A stretch of 64,000 bases of DNA, from contig NC_091966.1 of NCBI RefSeq assembly GCF_036711975.1, forward strand, positions 13,089,501 through 13,153,500, written 5' to 3'. The notes below the pieces were generated by a model. It saw only the letters and a program-made list of their open reading frames with translations. It was not told the DNA's origin and did no database searches. The position numbers and the translations under genes were made by a program. Source of the stretch: Onthophagus taurus. Taxonomy: Eukaryota > Arthropoda > Insecta > Coleoptera > Scarabaeidae. Shown here one piece after another: positions 36,584 through 47,857 of the stretch (position 1 is its first letter; every line of letters begins with the position of its first letter).

Positions 36584-37398
36584 TTAACAATTAGATTGGT
36601 CAACAGTGTATAAGTTTAGCTTGTCGACTTTAAATCCAGCGTTTGCTAAAGATTCGTGCGCTTTTTCTATGAAACCAGCACCTGGTTGACGAGTTCTTGA
36701 CGTAATCAAGAAGACCCCTAAAAATTTAAAAATATTTAACTATAACACTAAATTTCATTTCAAAAAATAAATAATATTAAATGATTAGTTGAAACATTCT
36801 GAATAAGTTATATGAACCTCCTTGTGGATGATTATTTCTGCAGAAGAACCAAATTGCGTAAGATGTATAATCTGTATCAAGTACGGAGACAATGGTTCGC
36901 GCTAAAAAATAATTTAAAAAATTATTAAGTATTTCTTTTTTAATTTCAACAATGTTGAAACATACAAAATTCACGTGATTCTGTAATGTATTTCGATTTT
37001 GATTCCAGTTGTTGTATTTTAATGTCAAGTTCGTCCAGTTTGCTATTTTGATTTAATCATCGAATAAATAAATAATATACATATAGACAACAATAGTGTT
37101 TTTTGGTACTTACCCATTTATATAACCAGTCTCAAGTACATTTTCAAAGCTGAGAATACCCTGTAAGCATCTCTTTTTATTCTTTCTATATTCTCCTCCC
37201 GCTTCTATGACATACCATGTTCCGAGAATCTTAGAAAACATATTATTTTATTTAAAACAAAATCATTCTTTTTAAGGAAATACTAACTTTAGATCGGTCA
37301 AAATTTGGTATAGATGATGTTTGACGATTACACTTAGGTATATTCGCATAAGAATATGCGACAACCATTAGAAAAAATAATGGAAAATATTTACTCAT
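36584..37398 (-). CDS. Apolipoprotein-D-like lipocalin, copy 2
   Basis: Five exons (37398-37288, 37229-37114, 37042-36966, 36901-36818, 36717-36584) give 173 residues with the same phases as copy 1. Exons 1, 3, 4 and 5 have the same length, and exon 2 is one codon longer. A signal peptide (MSKYFPLFFL...) leads to IPKCNRQ. The G-x-W motif is ILGTWYVIEA. The second block is VLDTDYTSYAIWFFC, the third ITSRTRQP, and the C-terminus YTVDQSNC. All four cysteines are kept and no stops or frameshifts are present, so the gene looks functional. It probably arose by tandem duplication and is diverging in the loop-facing segments that line the ligand pocket. Confidence 0.92.
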
Positions 37399-37468
37399 TT
37401 CAATATTAATCGCTGCTAATTGTAAGAGAAACGAATGTGTAAATGTATAAAGTCAGGTTTGGCTTTAG

Positions 37469-37475
37469 TTAAATA
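37469..37475 (-). promoter_or_regulatory. Core promoter TATTTAA of lipocalin copy 2
   Basis: TATTTAA about 70 bp before the start codon, in the context ATTATAATTGGAACCGTTATTT, matches the promoter block of copies 1 and 3. Confidence 0.55.
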
Positions 37476-37646
37476 ACGGTTCCAATTATAATAATTGCAA
37501 CACACAAGGCAACAAAAATATTTTGTTACGATAACTATGTCAACAATTTTAGTTGTTATAAAGAAAACAAAGTACACTAATTAAAAATATAACTGTAAAA
37601 CGTAGTTTACGGTAATACAAGTTGTTACGTAATGAATTCTATAAAT

Positions 37647-38295
37647 GTGAATACTACCTATTCAAAAAACAGTAAAAAACTTAGGCATTTTAATCGATGA
37701 GGGCCTTACTTTTAATGAACACGTCAATAAATGCGTTCAAAGAGCTTACAGTAGCCTTAGAATTATTTATACTAACAGAGCCTTTGTTAATCATAGTGCA
37801 AAAGTGCGCCTATGCGAAAGTTTAGTACTATCAATGTTTAATTATGGCGATGCATTGTATGCACCATTTCTGTCCTATGCATTGAAGAGGAAAATTCAAA
37901 AGGTACAAAACACCTGTATCAGACTAATTTTTGGGTTGAAACGCAGAGATCACGTCAGCTGTAAGCTGCCGGTTTTAAAGTGGTTGAAAATGCAGGGGAG
38001 AAGAATGTTGCATGCTGTAGGTTTTTACCATAAATTACTCACTCTACATAAACCAGCGTATCTTGTAAAAAGGTTGTCTTTTCGGGGTGACGTGCACTCG
38101 GTTAATGTGAGGTTTAAGGGAAGGCTATCTCCACCAATATTCCACACTATGAGTTTTAAAAAATGCTTCTCATACCAGATATGCAAAGTAATTAATGAGC
38201 TCCCTTCTGGTTGCGCATTGACAGAGTGTGGGTCTGCCGCCACCGCCAGGAGGCGCTATGCTGATTTTCTGTTTGGGCAGCAGTGTTCTACCTAA
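37647..38295 (+). pseudogene. Reverse transcriptase C-terminus of the non-LTR element
   Basis: The frame is open for about 215 codons without a start: KNLGILIDEGLTFNEHVNKC, then AYSSLRIIYTNRAF and SMFNYGDALYAPFLS, then IQKVQNTCIRLIFG. These are the conserved thumb/C-terminal strings of CR1- and Jockey-clade reverse transcriptases (KxLGVxxDxxLxFxxHI, YGxxLY, KIQxxQNxxxRxI). The intact frame suggests a fairly recent insertion. The palm domain with its catalytic residues is missing because of 5' truncation, so it cannot transpose. Confidence 0.8.
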
Positions 38296-38592
38296 ATTTG
38301 TTCTTAATTAACATGGTATCGATAACGACTTGTTGTGGCCTTTGGTAGTATTCACCTAAGTATTATATGTTAAAACTTAGTAGTTAAAACTCTTGTTTTG
38401 TTTATAGCTTTATACCGTTGTCGCGATTCTTTTTTTTATATTTAACACGCTATACTGTTTTTTTCTCTTTATACACTTTATGGTGAGGTGGAAGAACAAT
38501 ATATATTGAATCTCACCATAAGATTGATCAGTTGTTTATTGGAAACCATTTTTAGTTGTTTATTCTGAAGTGTAGTACATTGTGATCAATAA

Positions 38593-38616
38593 ATATTATT
38601 ATTATTATTATTATTA
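38593..38616. repeat. (ATT)n microsatellite
   Basis: About eight ATT units form the 3' tail of the truncated retrotransposon. Confidence 0.85.
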
Positions 38617-38966
38617 ATTCATATTTATTATTAAATATTGTTTTAATTAATTAAATATTAACATTAAAATGAGATTTTTATAGAATAGGAATATAAATCG
38701 ATATCTACATTAAAATAAAGGAATGTAAAATTTATAAATTTTAAAATTATTAGTATGAAAATAAATTTCCATTTAATATACCTAAATAAACATACATATT
38801 TTATTACAATTGTACAATATGCGAGAACATGTGCATACAAAACCAATACATTAATAAATAAAGCTAATTTATTATTAACTAGTAATAACCTTTGTAATAA
38901 ACCTTTTTTAAGTTTCATATCCTCACGTATAGATATTAAAATTATAATTAATATACCTGCGTTTGC

Positions 38967-38973
38967 TATATAA
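38967..38973 (+). promoter_or_regulatory. TATA box TATATAA of the small peptide gene
   Basis: TATATAA lies 76 bp upstream of the peptide gene's start codon. With an initiation site about 30 bp downstream it leaves a 5' leader of about 45 bp. Confidence 0.55.
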
Positions 38974-39042
38974 TATAGTTGAACTAATTTTCTGGTAGCA
39001 GAGTTTGAAACAGCGACTCTTCCACACCAGCAAGTTTTAACC

Positions 39043-39320
39043 ATGAAATATTTCTATATCTTTGTCCTTTTAGTTGTTTGTGTATCCGTAATGGGACGAC
39101 CACAAAATATTTGGGATGATAAATTATTATATCCATCGCCATATGGATACGGTAGTGTTTTTGAAGATCCCCGTTATTATCCGCAATATAATCATCCAAC
39201 TTCTTATTGGTGAGTTTTCTTAAATTAAAAATAATAATAAAAGTATTAAGTAAAATAAAGTTTTATACTAAAATAAATATTTTTTCAAGGTTCAACAGAA
39301 ATGACCTTGGATATAGATAA
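39043..39320 (+). CDS. Small secreted tyrosine-rich peptide, 65 residues
   Basis: Exon 1 (39043-39209) and exon 2 (39290-39320), joined across an 80-bp GTGAGT...TTTTTCAAG intron, encode 65 residues. The start has a good context (TTTTAACCATG). Residues 1-18 (MKYFYIFVLL...SVMG) form a signal peptide. The predicted mature part of about 47 residues begins RPQNIWDD. It has eight tyrosines, six prolines, no cysteine and roughly balanced charge, with motifs PYGYG and RYYPQYN, and ends NDLGYR. If the intron is kept, the donor's own TGA ends the protein after SYW, at 56 residues. A TATA box and an AATAAA (39418-39423) frame the gene. I recognise no family. A secreted cuticular, glandular or immune peptide is possible, but this is a guess. 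It lies between lipocalin copies 2 and 3 on the opposite strand. Confidence 0.72.
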
Positions 39321-39329
39321 AGAAAAATA

Positions 39330-40985
39330 TTTTTTTCAAACTTAACAACTGAATGAAGAACCGTTTACATAAGTTCAAAATGAATAGTAATTTAAATTTT
39401 ATTTTCATAACTAAATGAATAAACGTACGTTGAATATTAAAAAAATTCCTTTAATTTATTCCAGTTACTCTAATCTTATAGTTAGTATAGTTGCAAAGTT
39501 TACAAGAATAAAACGGGATAAATGGTTTCCAATTGAAACAGATATACAATAATTATCTTTAAATATATTTCCATTCCAACATTTGCCTTAAACGGTTAAT
39601 TTAATCTACCGTTGGATATGGACATTTTGTTGTTTTATCGCTAAAACGAGTACAGACCTGGATTCTGGTCAATGATACAGTATTTAGGTCTTATCATACC
39701 TTCTATATACTTTCATTCCAATCTCTCCTTATATCACTTTGCCTATGAATTAGCTATATATTCCAACTAACCAATAAGGAAACCTTTGGAACAGGTTTGT
39801 GTACCTCTCCTCTCCCACAACTTATTCTTACTAGCTTTACCAAAAAGTGTTCTTAGAGTGATGATAAGAAAAAAGTCGCTGAGTTCTATATGTACGTGTT
39901 GGATCCGATGACTTGGCAATTGCGTCGTTTGTTTCGTTACTTGATGTCTAACTTTCTCCGTTGACTCATATCCTTAATTTTTTAGTTGGGACTTCCACCT
40001 TCTCTGAACAGTCAGAGAAGACTTACTTTTTAGTTCTTAAACGATTAATAAATTTCAATATTGCCACTACTTTGAAGGCACTGTGGAACTTTAACTATAA
40101 GATACACCATAAGATGTACCTCATGAAAAAACTTATTTTGATTCTAACCATCCCGGTTTTCGAAAAATTCATAATACACCTACTGCTCTGGTACAGATCA
40201 TGGATATAGTACGGAGCGGATGAATGATAGGAAAATGATCGTTCTTGTAAAGCTGTCGATATGGTTAATGGATTGGACGTTGATAGCGTCTTCTAGTTGA
40301 GATGACGTACTAGCATGATTGCTTTTGGATTGTGATGTGTTTAGTGTCTCGGAGACTTGATGTTTGTGATTCCTTTAGAGCTAGCTGATTATCTGTGGTT
40401 GATATGGTTGGATTTTATGTGAAAATTATTGTTCACCATTTTTCTTTTCTGGGAGGGAGCATAATATTCTTGTTGTTGGTGCTTTCAATGTTAATTTCAT
40501 AAGGGTTCTTCAGAATTTATTTTCTGTATTGTTCAGTTCTATTTTTAAGATTATTTTCGTAAGGTAATGATTATTAATAGATAGCTTCGCAACCTCGTTA
40601 CGTGTGGTGTTCCCCGAGTGCAGAAAGTATTTCTTGAAAAAAAGCATGTCGTTGCTTAATTTAATCTATAATACGAGTATAATGTATATATATATGTATA
40701 TATGTGTTACTGATTTACGTCCCCACTTAGCTGATCCTGGGGTATTAATATATTTTCTTTTGTAAGTCTGTTAATAATGTTGGTAGAATACCTGACAGTG
40801 AGCTGTTAAGTTGATTTGGGATAATTATTGTCTATATGTCATTTCATATTAATTTAGTTGTAGTATGAGGATTATTAAAACGTTAAAGTAGTACTTCCTT
40901 CGTTAATTAATTTAACGTTTTATTAATTTAACAAAATTAATAAACAACTTTGGGTTGATAAAATTTTATTACAACATTCAACAAT
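39330..40985. other. AT-rich spacer between the peptide gene and lipocalin copy 3
   Basis: Apart from the AATAAA at 39418-39423 (+), probably the poly(A) signal of the peptide gene, nothing is recognised. A short TA/TG-rich microsatellite lies near 40681-40706. An 82-codon frame at 39961-40209 (+) has no domain. AATAAA at 40986-40991 (-) probably serves lipocalin copy 3. Confidence 0.5.
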
Positions 40986-40998
40986 TTTATTGTAAATT

Positions 40999-42883
40999 TC
41001 AACAATTAGACTGATCAACAGTGAACAAGTTTAATTTATCGGATTTAAATCCAGCGTTTATTAGAGATTTGTGTGTTTTTTCTATCACATCAGCACCTGG
41101 TTGGCGAGTTCTTGTTGTAATGAATAACACCCCTAAAAATATTTTATAATAACACTTCATGAGAAAATAAAGTAAGAAGTAAATAAGGAGTATTGAGATA
41201 AAACATAAATATCTTTTTGCTGTCCAAATTTTATACTGTCTATACTCCAATTTTAGATCTTTCAACGAATATATGTATAATCACAATCTCGAAACAAAAC
41301 TCACATGTTACGAAAATCGACATAAAATATACAAACCTCCTTGTGGATGATTATTTCTACATAAGAACCAAACTCCATATGATGAATAATCCGTATCGAC
41401 AACAGAAACAATTGCTGGCGCTAAAACAAATAATTTAATAAATTAATAAATATTTTTAATTTCTATAAAAAAATACTTACGAAATTCGCGTGATTCTGCA
41501 ATGTATTGCGATTTTGATTCCAATTGACGTAATGTGATGTCAAGCTCGTCTAGTTTACTGTTTTGATGTTATATAAATATTATATCGTTCAAGAACGACA
41601 ATAGTGGCACATCTCAAATATAGTAAATATTAAGCTAACTATATTATCAAATGTTACCACTAATAGTTTTTGTATGTATGATACAAAGTTAGTTAAGGTA
41701 AAATTCGTTAAAAGTTACTAGTGGTATCTAGTGAATATAGACCGCAATATGCCTGAAATGTGTTATACGAAAACTAATAACAGTCAACCCCAGGGACTCA
41801 TTAATCAACAATCGTCCCAGATAACAGCATACACGGACGACATAAACATTCTGACAGCCAAGAAAGTGTACACAGACTTCAAGCACAAAGCAAGGAAGAT
41901 TAGGCTAGAAATTTTTTGTCTAGGAGATCAATAAACTGTGAAGACAATAATTTCATATACTTTAGTTTTCACCTTTACAGTACCTTTAGACTGTTGATAC
42001 AACTTTGGCTTGCTTGAAATTATTTTTATTTCAAAGAAGGCAAAATTCGTCATAGCACCTGATCACATTATAAAAGTTTATATATAAGGAAAAAACAAGG
42101 ATCTATAAATATTCCTTTGTCAGTATTAGGAGGTAGTACAAAAACAAGAGATAAAGACAAAATCATATCATTATTTCTGGTAAAGCACTGGTAATAGATA
42201 TTTCAAGCTACTAACAAACGAGATAATTCCTCCCATGAGCCAAATTTTTAACCCTGAATCCATGCAAAATATTCGGTTCCAGCAGGACAACTGCCTGGCC
42301 TATATATATAGTATACTACGACGGATGGTGACGGGTGGAGATGAAATCAAGTTACGTTGAGTTTGTAAATTTGTTAGAATAAAGTGCCACAAGTGTGTGT
42401 AAAATTTTGCATACTTTCAATTTATTTAAAATATCTAAAAATTAAAAAAGTATGAGTGAATTTAGATTGAGATTTATTACGATCATTGAATTCTGTTATA
42501 TCACTAATTTTGAGTTGTGCCGCTATTGTCATTGAGCATTAAGTATAACACATTGTAATTTACTTATACTTACCCATTTACAAAACCACTTTCAAATATT
42601 TTTTCAAACGTGACATTAGCATTTAAGCATCTCTTTTTGCTTTTAAGTTCATTTCCTACTTCTATGACATACCATGTTCCTCGTATCTTCAAAAAGGATT
42701 TTTATATAAAATAATTTATTTTCAAATTATTCGATTTTTAGATTAACCAAATTTTATTGAGGAAATACTAACCTTAGATCTATCATAACCGGTTATAGGT
42801 GCTATTTGACGATTACATTTCGGAATGTCAGCATAAGAATATGCGACAATCGTTAACAATAATAACAGAAAATATTTACTCAT
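40999..42883 (-). CDS. Apolipoprotein-D-like lipocalin, copy 3
   Basis: Five exons (42883-42773, 42686-42574, 41557-41481, 41420-41337, 41132-40999) give 172 residues, with exon lengths equal to copy 1. The signal peptide MSKYFLLLLLT... leads to IPKCNRQI. The G-x-W motif is IRGTWYVIEV, the second block VVDTDYSSYGVWFLC, the third FITTRTRQP, and the C-terminus FTVDQSNC. The coding frame is intact. Intron 2 is 1,016 bp, against 61 and 71 bp in copies 1 and 2, because a transposon-derived segment has entered it. Whether splicing across it is efficient cannot be seen. Secretion and small-ligand binding are inferred from the family. Confidence 0.9.
41597..42530. mobile_element. Insertion in lipocalin copy 3 intron, bounded by 22-bp inverted repeats
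   Basis: GACAATAGTGGCACATCTCA... at 41597-41618 is mirrored at 42509-42530 with 20 of 22 bases matching. The intervening ~930 bp are absent from the same intron of copies 1 and 2. No clear target duplication was found. The interior includes a reverse-transcriptase fragment, so this may be a composite of two insertions. Confidence 0.5.
41731..41934 (+). pseudogene. Reverse transcriptase active-site fragment
   Basis: The plus strand encodes QITAYTDDINILTAKKVYTD, then KARKIRLEI. This resembles the palm motif C (F/YADD) and following helix of non-LTR reverse transcriptases, usually xxAYADDIxIxxxxxxxV...AxxxGLxIN. The second motif residue is Thr rather than Ala. No other domains remain. Confidence 0.55.
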
Positions 42884-42948
42884 TTTATAATTACTCGTAG
42901 CGGTGTCAAACGAACTAATTATGTAAAGTTATGTTTGGGCAACTTTGT

Positions 42949-42955
42949 TTAAATA
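42949..42955 (-). promoter_or_regulatory. Core promoter TATTTAA of lipocalin copy 3
   Basis: TATTTAA about 65 bp before the start codon, in TTATAATTAGAACAAGTATT, is almost identical to the promoter block of copy 1. Confidence 0.6.
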
Positions 42956-42999
42956 CTTGTTCTAATTATAATAATTGCGTTGTAAAGATAAAAATATTT

Positions 43000-43975
43000 T
43001 GAAATGATAACAATTTAAAAAGATCGTGTTTTTATATTGAAGAAATACATGAAAAACAATTCAGGTATACATGTAAATTTGAAACTATTGATAAGACAGG
43101 ATTGTACGTAATTAGTTACATTTCTTAATGTACTTATATTCTATTAAACATGAAATATTAAATAAGCAATTAAATATTGGTTTTAATTAAGTTGGATTAT
43201 AACAAGTTATTTTTACAGAGGAATTTATTCTTTTTGATATTATATCGGAGAACCGTATCGCATTGCACAAAATTATAACATTACAGGAATAAAACAATTT
43301 TGTAACATTTTTATTTTTCAACATAAGCGGGCGCGTGTCATAAGTTTTATAATAACAGGTCCGTATTAACCTTTTTTAACTTTCGAGTTGTCGCGTTTCT
43401 GTTTCTTTCCGGGTCTGTTCCCAACATACTACTTATTTACAGGAATAAAAGGATCGTGAAATTGAAAACGCGTCTTCTCGAAAAATATTGAATTTGTTTA
43501 TTCTACAAACTCACTAAAAAACCGAAAAGATTGAAATATTGAAAAGATGAAGGAAAGAAATTGCGATTCTGACGAAATTGTCATTACGGACCTGTTTTTA
43601 TCAAAAACATGCAAACGAGCCGAAAATCTTCATATATGTTTCGAAACGTGTTTATAATACATTTATATCCCTAAATACAATCCATAATATAAATACGGCC
43701 TTATCAAACAGCAATTAGTGTACAAATTTCTTGCATTTTTACCTTTTTTGTAATTAACATAACAATTTTTTTGTTTCATGTTCAAAATACGTGGTTACAC
43801 GAATAATTTATCGTTAAATCCTTTCAAATTAACAATATAAGGTGATGTGTAAGAAGTAAGAGAAGGAAAGAAGAAAATTAAAGAAATCACCTTTATAATT
43901 GTAAAAGTTATTGGACTGAAAAGTAAATTAGTAACTTTTGATATTTTATTACAATTGCGCAATATGCAAGAACAT
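43000..43975. other. Upstream flank of lipocalin copy 3
   Basis: No gene is supported. The part around 43200-43300 (AAGTTATTTTTACAG..., CGTATCGCATTGCACA, ATAACATTACA) resembles 36105-36180 upstream of copy 1, so the duplication unit included the 5' flank. A slightly GC-richer patch (about 43325-43440) and an A/G-rich patch near 43850-43890 show nothing more. Confidence 0.45.
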
Positions 43976-43977
43976 TT

Positions 43978-44122
43978 GCATATTCAAGTGGAAGAACAGA
44001 TCATCCATCTCAGGATGGATGACCTGAACTTCGCCTTTTGCCCATTTTTTTTTTTTCTATTATAGTTAGTTTCTATTTGTTTATAATGACAATAAAGTCA
44101 TTATTATTATTATTATTATTTG
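43978..44122 (+). mobile_element. 3' end of a non-LTR element with (TTA)n tail
   Basis: Sequence with CATCTCAGGATGGATGACC, a T run, GACAATAAAGTCATT and then at least seven ATT units has the layout of a CR1-like 3' untranslated tail. No coding part precedes it, so this is a strongly 5'-truncated copy. Confidence 0.5.
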
Positions 44123-44403
44123 CATAGAAAAAAATACTTTAATAATTAAAATTTATGTTTAAATACGCCGTGGACCTAAAGTCACTTGTCAAAACAAATT
44201 TTTAGGAGTTGTGAAAAATTTGGCGCCGTTTGCTCGATTTTTCTACATAATTGTTTTCAATAGAAGTATTTTTTGTCATGGAACGAGCTGGTTACAAATT
44301 CTGACATTTTGTATTTCTAATAACTCTTCCCTTCTTGGGACTTCATAGGGGTTGTGGTTAACATACTTAGATAACAATAATTTAATCAAAAATGTAACGA
44401 CGA

Positions 44404-45790
44404 ATGTGGAAAACAACTCAAAGCGAACCAATTCCAACATTCCATCAAGGGAATACTTTTAGCATAGATGCTGATAAGGCCACTTTTCTTCCACTTCCAA
44501 TTCACTCCACTTTTCATTTCCAATTTTCAAAAGTGATTTGCACGTCCACAAATAAAATTCAACAGTATCTAGAAGCTAATCTTCCTGTTAATAAAGCCAC
44601 TATTAATCTTACCAACCCTGAAGAACTTGGAATGCTTACTAATACACTACCTCCTACTAAGCTCCTGGTCACGGCATTATTCTGAATTCTGTCATCTACC
44701 CAATAGGTCTGATTGGGTAGATCACAGAATAAGAATAGATATAAGAATAAATATTAAAACCCATTTTTAACATCTGCATGAATCTGGCATACTTTCTTAA
44801 TACCTGGAGGGAAGCTGAAATATTAATGTTCAGGAAACCTGACAAAAATAAACAAGAAATTGAAAACTACAGACCGATTAGTCTGTTTTCTACCATGGGT
44901 AAACTTTTTGAGAAACTGATTTTTGAACAATTATGATCCAAAATCACAGCCATACCTAGCATTCAATATGGATTTATAAAATTGGTCATTCAATAGTACA
45001 TAAACTCATAAGAGTGATAGATGTAATAAAGCGAGAATATGAATGTATACAGTACATAACAGTTGCCTTTCTAGACATAACAAAGGCCTTTGATTCAGTA
45101 TGGCTATATGGTTTGAAATATAAAATCCTTAAAACTAATATACCGGAATTCAGAAAACAGAAAATTTTACGTTAGAATTAATGCCTATAAATGCCAGTAT
45201 TCTTTCACCGTTACTATGTCATAAACGGTTATGCACTTGTTGCTTTGACTTAAATCGAAGTAAATGTGAGTTCAAAATATTTACTGTTAGGCGAGTTAAC
45301 AGTTTCCTACAATAACATCAATCAGAGATCATTCTTTGAACTGAAATTCAAAAGATACCACAGTCAAATGTCTGGGTGTGTATTGGACCAAAAACTTGTG
45401 GAAGTATCATATTAATAAAATATTAAACGAGGTATATGCAAGGCTGAAAGACCTTTATCATCAACTGAAAATCGAAACTGAAGATCGAATGTGCAATGTT
45501 AATTTATAAATCGTTAATAAGACCTGTAATAACATATGCATGCCTAGTTTGGAGCTCAACAGCTAAAATTAATATAAATAAATACAAAAACTACAAAATA
45601 AAATATAAGGAACACCCGTAGAGGTGATTTGTGAGGAATTCGCAGATACATGAAAAACTAGGAGTTGAAACAATCATCGACTACATTAGTAAAACAACCA
45701 GAAAATACTTAAATTACCTCCAAAAGTATCCAAGTGCTCAAGTACATCAACTAGGAGATCTTATAATTCATACCCGCCTAAAACGAAGAC
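44404..45790 (+). pseudogene. Jockey-clade reverse transcriptase, decayed
   Basis: Pieces appear in the correct order but in different frames and with stops: WKTTQSEPIPTFHQG; LTNPEELGMLTNTLPPTK; LNTWREAEILMFRKPDKNKQ; ENYRPISLFSTMGKLFEKL; YITVAFLDITKAFDSVWLYG; and near the end IYKSLIRPVITYACLVWSST. These follow the fingers, palm and thumb order of Jockey-like reverse transcriptases (W+xAxIxxxxKPxK, YRPISLxxxxxKxFEK, FLDxxKAFDxVWHxGL, YKxxIRPxxxYAxxxW). The catalytic FADD region is missing or unreadable. The endonuclease is absent. Confidence 0.75.
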
Positions 45791-45800
45791 TTCCATAGTA

Positions 45801-45947
45801 CACTGTATTAATTAATTATCGTACCCGACGTCATCATTGCAAGTATGCAACCAATATCACAGTATTGGTATTTCAATACACGATTTGCGATATTGGTTGC
45901 ATACTTGTAATGATGACGGTCGGGTACGATAATTAATTAACACGCTG
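45801..45947. mobile_element. 147-bp MITE, almost entirely palindromic, TA duplication
   Basis: TA-flanked ends (45799-45800, 45948-45949) bound two arms. Each contains TTAATTAATTATCGTACCCG, a GTCATCATT block and GTATGCAACCAATATC in opposite orientation, with about 30 bp between them. It lies directly at the end of the decayed Jockey element. It would fold into one long hairpin. Confidence 0.75.
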
Positions 45948-45949
45948 TA

Positions 45950-47855
45950 GATAGTGATTAGATTCAGGATGACTTTGTTAATTCTCGCGTTATTATTGTG
46001 TAATTAATTTCAATATGTTAAAAAAACCATGAAATGTCATTTATTATTGAACTGGTTGACGCTGTTAACAAAAAAAAACATGTATAATATTACATGAATC
46101 AAATTTATATTTGCGCTACATGATCTGAATTTAATTGAAACCATTTAAAAAAGTAGAAACTAAAAATATAAAACAAACTAAAATTCCACATCCCTGAGGC
46201 GATATTAGTGTAAGTTCCACTTCTCCAGGTCTACTTCAAATAGACTCCCAGAGCCGTTTTCGTTGGACGAAAAAAAAAGTAGTTGAGGGAACGCAGCCGC
46301 GGGCAAACGCGAGATTAGAGTTGAATTTAATTAACCGTGTTTGTTTAGGCTTTGCTGCGTTCGCCCGTAGGACTCTCGGTTCTCGCCCGGTCGACGTGGA
46401 GGATAGTTGCTGTTTGCCCCACCATTAACCATCTGACCCGGATGCACGCGCGCGAAACCTCCAAACTCTATTGAATCGTCTCAGTGTTGTGGAAACGGAT
46501 TTAATTGGCCCTCACTATTTCCTATTAAACCTGGGGCATTTATTACCGTAAAATAGACGAGACCGTCGAATACATGATGCGTACTCCGGCTTTCTGATAT
46601 CCACAAATTCTCTCGTCGATTGATGATGGTCATACACGTACGTTTACGGTTGAATGCAAATAGATTTGAAGGGGGTATATTGAATCGATACCCACATCCC
46701 TTAACTGAATTGATTCGCAATGAATATAATTACAATGTTATAAGCGGATTGGGGATCGGAATTCTAATATGATGTTGCTTGGTATGTACTAGATAATTAA
46801 TGTTAAGGAATTTTGATGTTTCAGTAATTCGAATACCAATAATATAGAAAATTTAACTTGTTTAATTATATAGGGATAAATATTAAATATAGCCGTGATG
46901 AACTATGCAAAATGAAGATTCCAATTTAGCATTTAGCAAGGTTGTATGGGTAGAGTTGCCAGATGTCTGAATTTTTAGGATTGCGTTCGGCTAAAAATAA
47001 ACATGTCCGGCCAGACAGAATTTTGTGAGGCTTTTACATTAATTAAGTCGTTAATATAATTAGATAATTTTAAAATAACTTTGTATCATTGTATCAGCAA
47101 AAACTTTTATAAAATGGAAAGCACGTCACAGTTTTCTATAAAGTTACTGATGGAAAGTTCCTATTGACACTAATGTTGTTGTCATCACTCGGTTCTTCTT
47201 CTTGAACTTTGTTTAAACTAAAATTAATTATTGTACCGATTTTTGTAAAATTCAAAATATTTTGTATACAGTACTTTTTAGTACCATCATACGTGATAAT
47301 CTGCAAAACAATTTTTATTTTCATTGTAACATAAAAATACTTTACATAGAACATGAATTTGGTCGTGACTGCAATTTTTTCCTACTGCAAGCTGCACCTC
47401 GTTCTTTCTACAAACTTTACAAAATGATTGTTTCGGGACCTTCGAAAATCTAACATCGTCACCTTTTCAAACAATTGACCATAAATTGTAAGTATTTGCA
47501 AAACTAATATAAAGAAAACACTATGTCACCACTTTTTAGATCTGCGATTTGGTCTATAAGTAGACCGTGACTGGTCTGGATGATCTCCTCTGCCCATTTT
47601 GTTGTTATAGTCAAAGTGTTGGCAAAATATAGGCAGGGAATAGCAATTTATATTCCGTATTTCTACCATTTATTGGCAAATGTCGTTTGATTACCATAAA
47701 GATAATAAAGATGTAAAAAATATTAAAATAAATCATTTTTTCTTTACACTATTCCTTTTCTGTTAATTTCACTTCTCTCTGCTTATGGTACTCAGGCATT
47801 TCAGCATCATGCCCTGGGTAAACGTCAAAACGTGTAATATATTCCTTTGATCTGC
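45950..47855. other. Intergenic stretch with a GC-richer island
   Basis: No gene is supported. A GC-richer island at about 46200-46720 has conflicting short frames and a TTTAATTAACCGTG block. The rest is AT-rich. Confidence 0.4.
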
Positions 47856-47857
47856 TT

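Larger units (their letters stand above)
37647..38620 (+). mobile_element. 5'-truncated non-LTR retrotransposon (CR1/Jockey-like) with (ATT)n tail
   Basis: The 3' part of a reverse transcriptase frame (37647-38295) is followed by about 290 bp of untranslated sequence and a terminal ATT microsatellite (about 38593-38616) directly after AATAAATATT. A 5' truncation and a simple-repeat 3' tail are typical of target-primed insertion. It lies between lipocalin copies 2 and 3, antisense to them. Confidence 0.75.

Noticed and set aside
37804-38295. Possibility that the 163-codon frame is a host gene
   Set aside because: Its upstream extension and content match the reverse transcriptase C-terminus of non-LTR elements, followed by a typical ATT tail.
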